DNA from: Ignavibacteria bacterium
GTDB lineage: Bacteria > Bacteroidota > Ignavibacteria > Tepidaquicellales > Tepidaquicellaceae
DNA length: 64,000 nt
Assembly (NCBI GenBank): GCA_028714695.1
Contig: JAQTLX010000001.1
Location: 150,207-214,206, forward strand
Direction: 5' to 3'
Notes under the pieces: model-generated
The model's database searches: none
Told to the model about the DNA's origin: nothing
What the model saw: only the letters and a program-made list of their open reading frames with translations
Position numbers and translations under genes: made by a program
In this document: one piece after another, positions 28,238-38,310 of the stretch
How positions within the stretch are numbered: the stretch's first letter is position 1
How the letters are laid out: each line of letters opens with the position of its first letter

Positions 28238-28319
28238 ATTGAAGAATCTAAAAAGTCAAAATCGACACAGATAATAAAATAGCCGAAATTACCAGCCTAT
28301 TAAGATAAGATTTTTGTAA

Positions 28320-30455
28320 TTATTTTATAAGGAGCATCTTTTTTGTTATACTGAATTCACTGGAAAGTAATTTATAAAAATATATACCGCTGGAAAGTGA
28401 AGACCCATCGAATGTTGTTTCATAAGTACCTGATTTCAGGAATTGGTTTACCAGCGTCACTATTTTTCGTCCCATAATATCATACACTTCAAGTTTCACA
28501 TTTCCAGAACGTCGTATTGCATAACATATTTTTGATGATGAGTTAAATGGATTAGGATAATTTTGGTATAATGAGAATCTTGACGGAACTTCACTCGGAT
28601 TAAAATTTACGATGACCGGGTCTCCGGCCATCGTTTTAATGATTGCATTTCCGTATCCGCATGTCCAACCAGTGTTCGAGTTTAAAAAGAAAAGGGAATA
28701 CAGATTTCCGCTAGTACCGGAATATTCCGAAATCCAGGTTTGTCCGCCGTCGGTAGTAGAGGAAAGCGCGCCATAAGAACCTGCACTCCACCCGTTTAAT
28801 GTATCTGCAAAGAATAATACACCAAAAGAAGCAGAGTTACATTTTACCCAGGTTTGTCCTCCATTTGTTGTTTTAAAAGTACTGTCCTGAGTCGCAAGCC
28901 ATCCGGTTGTATTATTTACGAAAAATAAGTCTTTATAAAAATTTGAAGCCGGGTAATCTTGAATTATCCAGTTATTACCTCCGTTTGTTGTTTTATAATA
29001 TTTCCCGAGATAACCGTCCTCAACAATCCAGCCTGTATTTGGATCTTTAAAATATATTGACCGGAGATATCCGCCTGACTGTGAAAAATTATTCTCCCAG
29101 TTGGCACCTCCGTTTGTTGTTTTGAGCAATGTACTTCCTCCGACCCATCCTGTATTTTCATCAAGGAAAAAAGAGCTCAAAAGCAGGCCTGTTGAAGCGC
29201 TTAACTGAACAGTCCAGTTCGTACCGGAGTTTGTTGTTTTGAGTACAGTATTATAATGTCCTCCGACTATCCACCCTGTGTTTTCGTTTAAAAATTTTAC
29301 ATTGTAAAAAGAAACAATTGATCCCGGGTTAGATTGTATCCATGTATTACCTCCGTCAATTGTCTTAGCATATAAACCCCATAATCCAACCGCAAATCCA
29401 GTATTATTGTTTATGAAATAAATCGACTCAAATGTTCCTTCGATGTACTTGCTTAATGATATCCAATTATTGCCGCAGTCGGTAGATTTCATTACTGTGC
29501 CTTTTTCGCCGACCGATATTATTTGAGATGATCCTGAAATTGATAATGCATATAGATCATTTCTATTTGGCGACGGTGTAATCATCCAATTTAATCCGCA
29601 ATCTGTAGTTTTGTAAACACTGCCGCTGTTTGTAGCGATAAAACCTGTTGAGTAATTAATGAAATCAATACAATTGATAGAAGATGGTAACGGTCCATTA
29701 TTTTGTGATGTCCAAACATTACCCCCGTTCGAAGTATATAATATCACTCCATTATATCCACCGGCCCAGCCTGTATCATTGTTGAAAAAGTGTAAGGCCC
29801 CAATTCCTCCTGGAGGGTAAGTTGTTTGAATTATCCAGTTATTACCTCCATTTGTGGTTTTTATAATGATACTATTTGTATTGGATCCGTTACTATAACC
29901 CCCTCCGCACCAGCCTGTCATTGAGTTTAAAAATTTTATTTCAGAAAATTGACAATAGCAAAACGGGCCTGTAATATCATACCAGTTATTACCGCCATTC
30001 GTTGTTTTTATTAATTTCCCTGTACCGCCGGCCCAACCCGTATTATTATTGATAAAATCCATTCCATAAAGATTATCCAGTATACCAGTATTTAGAGGTA
30101 ACCAATTGTCTCCGCCATTTGTAGTTTTTAGAACAGAGCCGTGAAATCCTGCAATATATCCCGTGCTATTATCGGAAAAACAGATTGATTGAAGGTCAGC
30201 ATTTATAGACGATGCAGATTTCCAGTTTAATCCTGCATTAGTCGTTTTTAATACTGTTCCGCTCCATCCAACAGCGAATCCCGTATTTGAATTAATCATT
30301 TTTATGTCATTGATCGGCTCACCGGTAGGATATGGATTTTGAAAAAACCATGAATCTTGAGCAACACATACAGAAGTAATATCGAGAAGGCAAATAATAG
30401 CAAGATACAGGAAAAAAATATATAAACTATGCCGGTTGAGAGGAATTGTTTTCAA
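28320..30455 (-). CDS. T9SS-exported Ycf48-like beta-propeller protein
   Basis: 711 residues. A signal peptide (cleavage near VCVAQ, about residue 33) is followed by many repeats of about 40-45 residues of the type G-WAVG--G-ILKTTNGGNNW, the Ycf48/BNR propeller unit. The last 75 residues are a type A T9SS sorting domain (LYQNYPNPFNSSSKI, KLEVYDIMGRKI, GIYFYKLL, ending KKMLLIK). The protein should be secreted and attached to the surface. Partner or ligand unknown. It stands alone, convergent with nothing and divergent from the TonB receptor. Confidence 0.88.
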   Translation of the reverse strand: MKTIPLNRHSLYIFFLYLAIICLLDITSVCVAQDSWFFQNPYPTGEPINDIKMINSNTGFAVGWSGTVLKTTNAGLNWKSASSINADLQSICFSDNSTGYIAGFHGSVLKTTNGGDNWLPLNTGILDNLYGMDFINNNTGWAGGTGKLIKTTNGGNNWYDITGPFCYCQFSEIKFLNSMTGWCGGGYSNGSNTNSIIIKTTNGGNNWIIQTTYPPGGIGALHFFNNDTGWAGGYNGVILYTSNGGNVWTSQNNGPLPSSINCIDFINYSTGFIATNSGSVYKTTDCGLNWMITPSPNRNDLYALSISGSSQIISVGEKGTVMKSTDCGNNWISLSKYIEGTFESIYFINNNTGFAVGLWGLYAKTIDGGNTWIQSNPGSIVSFYNVKFLNENTGWIVGGHYNTVLKTTNSGTNWTVQLSASTGLLLSSFFLDENTGWVGGSTLLKTTNGGANWENNFSQSGGYLRSIYFKDPNTGWIVEDGYLGKYYKTTNGGNNWIIQDYPASNFYKDLFFVNNTTGWLATQDSTFKTTNGGQTWVKCNSASFGVLFFADTLNGWSAGSYGALSSTTDGGQTWISEYSGTSGNLYSLFFLNSNTGWTCGYGNAIIKTMAGDPVIVNFNPSEVPSRFSLYQNYPNPFNSSSKICYAIRRSGNVKLEVYDIMGRKIVTLVNQFLKSGTYETTFDGSSLSSGIYFYKLLSSEFSITKKMLLIK

Positions 30456-30736
30456 TTTTTTATGGTTAAATTATTTATAAATATTAGAAATTTTACTAAT
30501 AATTATCAAGTGTTTTATAAGTATTGAAATAAATATGTATCTCAGAATAATGTATTTCGGATGTAAACGACAAAACTAAAATCCGCATAAGAGTATTATT
30601 TAACGAATATTGTCACAAGTATTGTCATTCTAAATAATAGAATTATAGGGGACCAAATATTCAATAGATAAAAAATTGGATTTAAAATTAACCTTAAAAA
30701 GGATATTTTAGTGCGATTTAAATTAAAAAATAATCA

Positions 30737-33124
30737 ATGAAAAGAACTGTACTATCATTAGTAATAATCCTGTTATTATCAATTAGCACATACGCACAGA
30801 CAGGTAACATACAGGGAATTGTAACGAACAAAGAATCCGGTGTAACCATATCAAATGCAGATATTCTGCTGAAAGAATCCGGATTAAAAGCGGTAACAGA
30901 TGCATCAGGGAGTTTTGTTTTTCAAAATCTTACTGAAGGAAATTACAAATTAGAATTTTATCACGAAGGATATAAATCGGGCAGTCTGGAAGTAAGAGTC
31001 GAGAAAGGAAAGTCCGCAAAAGTTGAAATAAAACTTACAGCATCTGAAATAACAACCGGTGAAATCACGGTAACAAGCGTAAGGTACGAGACATTATTAA
31101 AGGACGTTCCAATGCCAATGGAAATAATCTCGGATGACGAATTAAACAGAAAACAGTATCAGACTATATCGGATGCACTTAGCACTAAGCCCGGATTATC
31201 GATAACTAAAGACGGAATATGGGCTACAGATATCAGTATAAGGGGGCTTAGCAAGTCCAATGTAGTTGTAAACATTGACGGAAACAGAATTGAAACCGCA
31301 ACCGATATTTCGGCAAGATTATCATTAGTAGATATGAATGATGTTGATAGGGTCGAAGTAATAAAAGGCGGTGTTTCTTCATTGTACGGAACAGGCGCTT
31401 TTGGCGGTGTCGTAAATATTTTCACAAAGAACGGGGACTTCAGCCACAAATTCTTATACGGCGGTTCACTAATCAGCGGGTTCAATTCGGTCAATGAAAG
31501 TCCTAGCGGTTGGATGTCGTTATATTCATCCTCGGATAAGTTTTTTGCAAAAGTCAGCGGAAGCATCAGAGACGCGAAAAATATAATGACACCGAAAGGC
31601 GAGTTGCCAAACAGCCAGTTTCGAGATAATAATATAAATGCTAATCTCGGGTTCAGGCCTGTAAAGGGGCACGAATTCAGATTGTCGTATCAGCGATACA
31701 GAGCAACAGACATTGGATTACCGGGGGGAGGAACACTGTTCCCTGCAACTGCAATCGTCAAATATCCAAGGGAAGACAGGGATTTGGTATCAGGCGAATA
31801 CAAGATTAAAGATATAGCGCCGCCATTAAAAGAGTTTTCCGTAAAGTACTATTATCAGTCGATATTAAGGGATGTTGACAACATTCCGAATACGATATCG
31901 TCAGTTAAAACAACTTCAGGAAAATTGAAGCAAAAAGTTTATGTGCTGGATATAACCCCGAATGCGCGTCATTACACAAACGGACTGCAATTTAAAGCAG
32001 ACTGGGTGCTGGACAATCACAATTATCTGATAACAGGAGTCGATGTATGGATGAGAGCGCTTGACAGCAAAAGAGAAAAAGTCCAAAGAATAGAAAACTA
32101 TGATACAACTTCAGGCGCATTAATAAGCACCATCAACAAGACGACAGGGGAGAAACCCATACCCGACGCGGATTACAGAAGCATCGGAGCATACGTGCAG
32201 GATGAAATTAAAGCATTATGCGATAAATTAAAAATCAGCGTAGGCGGCAGGGTTGACCAGATTAAGGTTACAAATTCGCTGGCATACCAGCCGGTTTATG
32301 AAATCGTAAACGGAACAACTAATTATACTCCTGCAGGACAAAAGATAATGTGGAATGCAAGACAGGCTGATGATATTTCATGGAGCGCAAACTTTGGCGC
32401 GATATATTCGATAACAAAGAACTACGACGTCACGTTTAATATTTCCAGATCATTCCGTTCACCTGCGCTGGAAGAAAGATACCAGTACATAGATCTCGGA
32501 AGTTCCATCAGAGTCGGTAATCCCGACCTGGCACCTGAGAAAGGATTCTTCGTTGATTTAGGATTCAGAGTATGGAGAGACAGAGTCACTTTCAACGGGA
32601 ATGTGTTTTATAACCGTTTTCAGGATTTAGTAACCGAAATTCCTGGTACATATGAAAACAGACCGGCGTTCATAAAAACAAATATAGGTCAGGCAAGATT
32701 ATACGGTTACGATTTCGACTTCATGTATAACTTCTTCAAGAGTATGGTATTGTACGGTTCGCTTGCATATGTAAGAGGCGAAGATACAGGTAACAACGTA
32801 AACCTGCCTCAGATATCGCCTTTGAACGCACGAGCAGGGCTTAAGTTCGCAATTTATAATTATCTAAATGTTGATTTAAACACAGTATTGTTTGATAAGC
32901 AGAATAATACAGCGGCAGGTGAATTCGACACGCCTGGATATGCAGTATTTAATGCCGGTTTGGTTTCAATGCCTATGAAAACAAAATACGCAACCGTCCA
33001 GTTATTTGCAGGTGTGGAAAATATTTTCGATAAAGAATATAGAAATCACTTAGCCTCAAACAGGGGACTGATAACAATAGAACCCGGCAGAAATTTTTAT
33101 GCTAAGTTGAAAGTAGATTTTTAA
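30737..33124 (+). CDS. TonB-dependent outer-membrane receptor
   Basis: 795 residues. Signal peptide (cleavage near YAQ, residue 21); carboxypeptidase-regulatory-like domain (about 24-100); plug domain (about 118-235) with DALSTKPGLS, ISIRGL and VEVIKGGVSSLYGTGAFGGVVNI; then a 22-strand barrel ending in a terminal Phe (YAKLKVDF). It imports a large or scarce ligand such as a siderophore, cobamide or glycan using TonB energy; the ligand cannot be told. No SusD partner is adjacent, so a SusCD glycan pair is unlikely. No cobalamin riboswitch was recognised in the 281 bases upstream. Confidence 0.93.
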   Translation: MKRTVLSLVIILLLSISTYAQTGNIQGIVTNKESGVTISNADILLKESGLKAVTDASGSFVFQNLTEGNYKLEFYHEGYKSGSLEVRVEKGKSAKVEIKLTASEITTGEITVTSVRYETLLKDVPMPMEIISDDELNRKQYQTISDALSTKPGLSITKDGIWATDISIRGLSKSNVVVNIDGNRIETATDISARLSLVDMNDVDRVEVIKGGVSSLYGTGAFGGVVNIFTKNGDFSHKFLYGGSLISGFNSVNESPSGWMSLYSSSDKFFAKVSGSIRDAKNIMTPKGELPNSQFRDNNINANLGFRPVKGHEFRLSYQRYRATDIGLPGGGTLFPATAIVKYPREDRDLVSGEYKIKDIAPPLKEFSVKYYYQSILRDVDNIPNTISSVKTTSGKLKQKVYVLDITPNARHYTNGLQFKADWVLDNHNYLITGVDVWMRALDSKREKVQRIENYDTTSGALISTINKTTGEKPIPDADYRSIGAYVQDEIKALCDKLKISVGGRVDQIKVTNSLAYQPVYEIVNGTTNYTPAGQKIMWNARQADDISWSANFGAIYSITKNYDVTFNISRSFRSPALEERYQYIDLGSSIRVGNPDLAPEKGFFVDLGFRVWRDRVTFNGNVFYNRFQDLVTEIPGTYENRPAFIKTNIGQARLYGYDFDFMYNFFKSMVLYGSLAYVRGEDTGNNVNLPQISPLNARAGLKFAIYNYLNVDLNTVLFDKQNNTAAGEFDTPGYAVFNAGLVSMPMKTKYATVQLFAGVENIFDKEYRNHLASNRGLITIEPGRNFYAKLKVDF

Positions 33125-33143
33125 AATTATTCATTTTGATTAC

Positions 33144-33178
33144 AAGCCCGTTTCCTTTTAAGAAAACGGGCTTTTTTT
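33144..33178 (+). terminator. Rho-independent terminator after TonB receptor
   Basis: Ten-pair stem 33144-33153 with 33164-33173 (AAGCCCGTTT against AAACGGGCTT), 10-base loop, then seven T. Located 20 bases after the receptor stop. Confidence 0.92.
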
Positions 33179-33314
33179 GTGCCGTTCGTTAAATTATGCA
33201 TCTCACAAAGAAATCCATTTATTCCGTTGCCGAATTATAGAATACCTGAATTAATTTACTGTCGTATGTGTTTTAGAGAATTATAAACATTTACAAATTA
33301 AGGAGAAGGCACAA

Positions 33315-34265
33315 ATGTCAGACAATAAAATAATTGCTGTGTTAGGCGCTACCGGCGCGCAGGGAGGCGGGCTGGTGCGTGCAATTTTAAACGACACGAA
33401 AGACAAATTCAAAGTTCGTGCAATAACAAGAAACCCTAAATCGGAAAAGGCAGTCGATTTATTGCAGCAAGGCGCTGAGGTTGTTCAGGCTGATTTGGAT
33501 AATTCCGATAGTCTGAAAAAAGCGTTCAGTGGTGTTTATGGAATTTATGCTGTAACAAATTTCTGGGAACATTTTTCGGCTGAAAAAGAAGTAATGCAAA
33601 TTAAGAATATTGCACAGGCCGCTAAATCCTCGGATGCTGAACATGTTGTATGGTCAACGCTTGAAGATACAAGAAAGTGGGTGCATCTCGATGATAATCG
33701 CATGCCGACTCTTGCGGGAAAATACAAAGTTCCTCATTTCGACGGAAAAGGTGAAGGCGATCATTTCTTTACTGATAATCGTGTACCGACAACTTTCCTT
33801 CTAACCTCTTTTTATTGGGATAATTTGATTTACTTTGGTATGGGTCCAAAAAAAGGGGAAGACGGCAAATATTATTTCACGATACCTACAGAGAATAAAA
33901 AACTGCCCGGCATTGCTGCGGAAGATATAGGGAAATGCGCATACGGTATATTTACAGGCGGGAGCGGGTATATTGGAAAGACTGTTGGAATTGCAGGAGA
34001 ACATCTTACCGGAGCACAAATGGCGGAAACGCTTTCAAAAGTTCTCGGAGCAGATGTTGTTTTCAGAAGCGTGCCTTTCGATGTATTCAGGAGTTTCGGA
34101 TTTCCGGGAGCGGATGACCTCGGAAATATGTTCCAGTTCAAGCATGATTTTGAAGAATATTTCTGCGGAATCCGTAATGTTGACGAAAGCAGAAAACTTA
34201 ATCCGGCATTACAAAATTTTGAAATGTGGACGACAAAGAATAAAAATCTTATACCTCTCGTATGA
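33315..34265 (+). CDS. NmrA-like NAD(P)-binding protein
   Basis: 316 residues, atypical short-chain dehydrogenase fold. The N-terminal nucleotide motif AVLGATGAQGGGLVRA (about 8-23) follows GxxGxxG; VWSTLED, KVPHFDGKGEGDHFF and the GIYAVTNFWEHFSAEKE region resemble NmrA and HSCARG-type redox sensors, which lack the catalytic Tyr-Lys pair and bind NADP(H) as a signal. A reductase role remains possible. Strong AAGGAG Shine-Dalgarno sequence 8 bases before the ATG. Single-gene unit between two terminators. Confidence 0.87.
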   Translation: MSDNKIIAVLGATGAQGGGLVRAILNDTKDKFKVRAITRNPKSEKAVDLLQQGAEVVQADLDNSDSLKKAFSGVYGIYAVTNFWEHFSAEKEVMQIKNIAQAAKSSDAEHVVWSTLEDTRKWVHLDDNRMPTLAGKYKVPHFDGKGEGDHFFTDNRVPTTFLLTSFYWDNLIYFGMGPKKGEDGKYYFTIPTENKKLPGIAAEDIGKCAYGIFTGGSGYIGKTVGIAGEHLTGAQMAETLSKVLGADVVFRSVPFDVFRSFGFPGADDLGNMFQFKHDFEEYFCGIRNVDESRKLNPALQNFEMWTTKNKNLIPLV

Positions 34266-34296
34266 TTTCAATTAACGGTTTGTTCTGTGCAATAAA

Positions 34297-34335
34297 AAAA
34301 GGGTTTGATTTCTCAAACCCTTTTAAATTTTTTGT
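34297..34335 (+). terminator. Bidirectional Rho-independent terminator
   Basis: Stem 34297-34308 with 34313-34324 (AAAAGGGTTTGA against TCAAACCCTTTT), 4-base loop, then a T-rich tail. A-runs on the left side let it serve both the NmrA gene and the convergent kinase gene on the minus strand. Confidence 0.88.
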
Positions 34336-34344
34336 AAACAAATC

Positions 34345-35823
34345 CTATTTTGTAAACGGAAGGTAAATAGTGAATGTCGAACCTTTCGTGTATTCCGAAT
34401 CAACTTCGATTTTGCCTGAATAAGATTCCACTATTCTCTTTACGATGGAAAGTCCCAGACCTGTTCCGCTAATGCTTCTCGTATATTCGTTTTTTACTCT
34501 AAAGAATTCGGAGAATAATCTTACTTTGTCTTCAGGTTTCATACCTATGCCTGTATCTGCAATCTTTGTTACAATGTAGTTACCCTGAGTGAACACATTC
34601 ACATCTATAGTTCCGTTGTCCTTATTGTATTTAATTGAATTCCCAATAATATTCGTAAAGAGACGCGTGATTTCATTATTATCGGCTTTAAATACAGGTA
34701 GATTGTCCTGATATTTTGAAGTGACTGTAACGCCTTTTTTCTTAAGTTCGAGTTCAAGAAAGTCAACGGTTCCTTTAACGATTTCACCGATATTGAGTTC
34801 TTTAAGTTCGCGCTGTTTTGTTTTCATTTCCATTCTTGAAATATCGAGCAGGTCATTTACCATTTCAACCAGTCCGTTGAGTCTGTTCCTTGAGCGGTTC
34901 ATGTAATCATGCTCTTGCTCGGGTGTAACTTTCATTTCGGGATTCAGAATGATGTTCAGGAAGCCAAGTACTGCCGCCATAGGAGTTTTAAGTTCATGTG
35001 CGACCATTGAAACAAATTGTGATTTAACGTATTCAACTTTTTTCATTTCGGTAATATTTCTGATAACCGCTACCACGCCGGCTAAAGAGCCGTCAGGATG
35101 CGGTACCGGCGAACACTTAATCTCGACGACGAGTTCTCTTTCGGGTTTAAGTTCAACTTCCGCTGTGTAAGTTTTATTTTCGAAAGTTGTGTTGTCAAGA
35201 ATTTTTTTGATTTGTTCGCTGATGATCGGCGGGAGAATACCTAGAATCTTTTCTCCGAGTATTACTTCGTTCAGTTCGATATACTTTATTGCAGAAGGGT
35301 TAAATAAAACCAGTTCTCCGTTCTTATTAACGACAAATACGCCGTCAGCAAGAGAATTTACGATAGTATTAAGCCGCGATTTCTCGAATGCAAGTTCAAG
35401 GAGTCTTTCTTCGCGTTCTTTTTTCAGCCTTTCGGTTTCAAGCGTTATGAGTCTTCTTTCATATCCAGCATTGAGGTTACGCAGAAGTTCTTCCGGAGTA
35501 AACGGTTTCGGAATATATGTAAACGCGCCCAGTTTTGTTGCTTCAATTGCAGTGTCATAACTCGCGTAAGCAGTAGCGATAAAACAAACCGTATTCGGGT
35601 GCGCTTTCTTAATTGCCTTCAGTACTGTAATGCCGTCAACATCAGGCATCTTAAGGTCTATAATAGCCAGGTCATATTCAAAATCTGTAGCCATTTTAAT
35701 ACCCGTCAAGCCGTTTTCAGCGGTATCAACATCAAAATTTTCGCTTTGAAGAAGGCGCTGTGTACCTATACGCAGACCTTTTTCATCATCGATTATAATT
35801 ACTTTTGGTTTTATTTCGTCCAC
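34345..35823 (-). CDS. Receiver-PAS-histidine kinase
   Basis: Cytoplasmic signalling protein of 492 residues with no membrane helix. Receiver domain first (1-120) with IDD acidic pair, phospho-acceptor Asp56 in LAIIDLKMP and Lys106 in IPKPF; then a coiled linker, a PAS domain (about 150-262), HisKA with His276 in VAHELKTP, and HATPase with N box, DTGIGM and GTGLGLSIV. The N-terminal receiver suggests it receives phosphate from another kinase, plausibly the hydrogenase-kinase fusion upstream. A terminator separates it from the stand-alone receiver gene, so part of its expression may be independent. Confidence 0.92.
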   Translation of the reverse strand: MDEIKPKVIIIDDEKGLRIGTQRLLQSENFDVDTAENGLTGIKMATDFEYDLAIIDLKMPDVDGITVLKAIKKAHPNTVCFIATAYASYDTAIEATKLGAFTYIPKPFTPEELLRNLNAGYERRLITLETERLKKEREERLLELAFEKSRLNTIVNSLADGVFVVNKNGELVLFNPSAIKYIELNEVILGEKILGILPPIISEQIKKILDNTTFENKTYTAEVELKPERELVVEIKCSPVPHPDGSLAGVVAVIRNITEMKKVEYVKSQFVSMVAHELKTPMAAVLGFLNIILNPEMKVTPEQEHDYMNRSRNRLNGLVEMVNDLLDISRMEMKTKQRELKELNIGEIVKGTVDFLELELKKKGVTVTSKYQDNLPVFKADNNEITRLFTNIIGNSIKYNKDNGTIDVNVFTQGNYIVTKIADTGIGMKPEDKVRLFSEFFRVKNEYTRSISGTGLGLSIVKRIVESYSGKIEVDSEYTKGSTFTIYLPFTK

Positions 35824-35848
35824 TAAAATTTATTAATCTTTTTTAAAT

Positions 35849-35886
35849 AGTAAAAACCGCGGAAAAATAAAATCCCGCGGTTTTAT
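35849..35886 (-). terminator. Rho-independent terminator after the receiver gene
   Basis: Stem 35853-35862 with 35875-35884 (AAAACCGCGG against CCGCGGTTTT), 12-base loop, with T-rich sequence following on the minus strand. It lies between the receiver gene (stop at 35896) and the receiver-PAS-kinase gene. Confidence 0.85.
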
Positions 35887-35895
35887 TTGTTACAA

Positions 35896-36306
35896 TCATT
35901 TATTTTCGAAACATTCTTCGAGTTTATTAGAAAGTTCGTCTATGTTAATCGGCTTATTAAACCATGCATCGCAGTTAATCCATTCTTTCTCTTCGCCTGT
36001 CGTAACGCCGAATTTCATTCCTGTGACCATTGTGGCGGAAGTAAGCAGGAATACCGGAATCGTTTTTCCGTATGCATCTCTTTTGATTTTATGCGCAAGA
36101 ATAAATCCAGAGTCATGTTCTTCCATGATAAGGTCGAGTACTGCCGCATCCGGTTTCTCATCTTTGAAAATTTTAAACCCGCTTTCAACGCTGTCTGCAG
36201 TGACTACGAGATATCCTTTTGATTCGAGCAGCATTTTGTTTTGCTCTAATAAGTCATAGTCATCATCAACGAGCAGAATTTTCTTGGGTTTGTTTGTGTC
36301 AGTCAT
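35896..36306 (-). CDS. Stand-alone response-regulator receiver
   Basis: 136 residues, a single receiver domain with no DNA-binding or enzymatic output. Acidic pocket VDDD, phospho-acceptor Asp58 in AAVLDLIM, Thr in LLTSA and Lys in WFNKPI. The segment DLIMEEHDSGFILAHKIKRD closely parallels the receiver at 43086, so the two are paralogues flanking the hydrogenase genes. Placed 30 bases after the hydrogenase-kinase fusion, it is its likely phosphorylation partner. It must act by protein contact or as a relay shuttle. Confidence 0.9.
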   Translation of the reverse strand: MTDTNKPKKILLVDDDYDLLEQNKMLLESKGYLVVTADSVESGFKIFKDEKPDAAVLDLIMEEHDSGFILAHKIKRDAYGKTIPVFLLTSATMVTGMKFGVTTGEEKEWINCDAWFNKPINIDELSNKLEECFENK

Positions 36307-36336
36307 AATTTCTCCTTAAAGTATTATTCAAATTAT

Positions 36337-38307
36337 TTATTGTAAATTCAATGGTAATCTAATGGTAAAGACAGTACCTAAGCCCGGTTCGCTTGCCGCT
36401 CTAATATCGCCTTTATGCATTTTAATGATGCCGTAAACAATGGCGAGTCCCAGACCGGTGCCTTTCCCCATCTTTTTAGTTGTAAAAAACGGCGTAAAAA
36501 GTTTTCCCATGTTTTCTTTGGGAATTCCGTTACCCGTGTCTTTTATTTCGACTATTATATCGTTCTCGTCTTTGGATATTTTAATATTAACTTTCTTTAT
36601 TTCTTTCTCTTCCAATGCTTCGCATGCATTGCTTATTACGTTCAGGAACACCTGTTTCAACTGGTCTGAGTCGCCTTTAATGGTTGTGTCATCTGCTTCG
36701 CATTCCATAAGGAAAGAAATACCTTTGAACTCAGGTCTGATTCGTATTGGCTTAAGAATTGTATTAATAAGGTCATATATATCCACCTCTGATACTTTAA
36801 GATTGCCCTGTCTTGCAAAATTCAGAAGGTTCGAGACAATGTTTTTGCATCTGTTCGTTTCTTCCGCAATGAGGTCGAGATCTTCAATAGTTTGTTTCGA
36901 TTCAAGTTTCTTATCGAGTTCTTTCTTCAAGAGCGATGTATAAAGGAGTATTGTCCCCAGCGGATTATTTATCTCATGTGCAACGCCCGCAGCGAGTTGT
37001 CCTATGGAGGCGAGTTTCTCTGCTGACTGAAGTTGTTCCTGGGTATCCTGAAGTTCCTTATATGCTCTTTCGAGTTTTTCGATAAGATACGGAAGACACA
37101 TATCGTTTTCTGCCAGTCCTTTCGCTATTGCAATTGCATAGTCCCTGCAGGTAACGTATCCGCATGCTCTGCAATTAAGTTCATCCTGTTTCGTAAATTT
37201 GTTTGTCTGTGCGAGTATTTCCTTAATCTGTTCTTCATCCGGCGTCGGAATTCTTTTATCTCTGTCCTCAAATTCTCTTGACAGGTCTATATTTCTGGCA
37301 TTGTATATATTGCTTTTCCAGACCTGTTTATCCGCGGACTTAATGTTATCGTTAATATAATTTATAACTTTTTCTCTTCTGGAATAATAGTTCAGATTAC
37401 TGTCGATGGCAGGTCCTTTTATACATCCTTCGCAGAAAAGAATATCGATTAATCTCGCATTAATTTTATTATTGAGGAGTTCATGAAGAATCTCCTCCAC
37501 CTTGCTTCTTCCCTCTACTACAATTATTTCCTTTTCCAGTATGTCATCGGAAATTTCGGCAGTTTTTATGAGACCGCCGGCAAGCGGGAATGATTTTCCG
37601 GTCAATCCGACAGGAGCATCAAAATTTGAATCGGATAAATCGGCAATGTTAATATTTGTCAGAGCAAACATCTCTTTCAGTTCGGCGAAAGTGAGAACTG
37701 CATCAATTGCTCCTTCCACCTTTTCGTCTTTGCATTCGCTTTTTTTTGCGATACACGGACCTATGAATACCACGCTTGTGTCGTGTCCGAATGTTTCTTT
37801 GATATATCTGCCCATAGCAATCATGGGAGAAACAATTTTCGCAAGTTTCGGAACGAGTTCGGAAAAATACATTTCTATATAATTATAAACAGCGGGGCAG
37901 GCGGAACTGATAATAGTTTTCTTCCCGTCCTTTTCGATTTCAGCAAGATACTTAGGGCTTATAAGATCGGCGCCGAAGGCTGCTTCGCAGACTTTATCGA
38001 AACCGAGTTTCCTCAAAGCCGATGGTACCTTTGCATAGTCATCCGTAAAGGAAGCAGGGAAAGACGGAGCAACTACGGCAACTACGTTCCCTCTGGGAAT
38101 AATCTCATTGAGAACGTAGTTAACCTCACTCTTTGTCCTTTTGGCATTCTGAGAACATACCGTAACGCAGTGACCGCAGGCGATACACCTTTCCGCCATT
38201 ACAACAGCCTGACCGTGCTCGACGCGGATTGCGATTGCAGGGCATTCCCTTACGCAGGAATAACACCTCTTGCAAAGATACGGAATTGTTTCTACAGTGC
38301 CATACAT
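36337..38307 (-). CDS. Sensory [FeFe]-hydrogenase fused to histidine kinase
   Basis: 656 residues, cytoplasmic. Order: two [4Fe-4S] ferredoxin motifs (Cys12-23 and Cys41-51); H-cluster domain (about 70-325); an extra Fe-S domain (Cys379, 382, 387, 404); coiled coil (about 410-432); HisKA with His444 in VAHEINNPLG; HATPase with DTGNGIP and GTGLGLAIV. The H-cluster loops are modified: L1 is SSACP (Ala136 replaces the proton-transfer Cys, ligand Cys137 kept), L2 is GPCIAKKSE (Cys185), L3 is FCEGCIKGP (Cys292, Cys295; shorter than the enzyme's CxxxC). These features match group C sensory hydrogenases rather than catalytic ones. Likely senses hydrogen or redox state. Starts 4 bases after hydA. Confidence 0.92.
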   Translation of the reverse strand: MYGTVETIPYLCKRCYSCVRECPAIAIRVEHGQAVVMAERCIACGHCVTVCSQNAKRTKSEVNYVLNEIIPRGNVVAVVAPSFPASFTDDYAKVPSALRKLGFDKVCEAAFGADLISPKYLAEIEKDGKKTIISSACPAVYNYIEMYFSELVPKLAKIVSPMIAMGRYIKETFGHDTSVVFIGPCIAKKSECKDEKVEGAIDAVLTFAELKEMFALTNINIADLSDSNFDAPVGLTGKSFPLAGGLIKTAEISDDILEKEIIVVEGRSKVEEILHELLNNKINARLIDILFCEGCIKGPAIDSNLNYYSRREKVINYINDNIKSADKQVWKSNIYNARNIDLSREFEDRDKRIPTPDEEQIKEILAQTNKFTKQDELNCRACGYVTCRDYAIAIAKGLAENDMCLPYLIEKLERAYKELQDTQEQLQSAEKLASIGQLAAGVAHEINNPLGTILLYTSLLKKELDKKLESKQTIEDLDLIAEETNRCKNIVSNLLNFARQGNLKVSEVDIYDLINTILKPIRIRPEFKGISFLMECEADDTTIKGDSDQLKQVFLNVISNACEALEEKEIKKVNIKISKDENDIIVEIKDTGNGIPKENMGKLFTPFFTTKKMGKGTGLGLAIVYGIIKMHKGDIRAASEPGLGTVFTIRLPLNLQ

Positions 38308-38310
38308 ATA

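Noticed and set aside
30456..30736. Possible cobalamin riboswitch before the TonB receptor
   Set aside because: No B12-box-like sequence or GCCACTG core was found; the region is plain AT-rich DNA.
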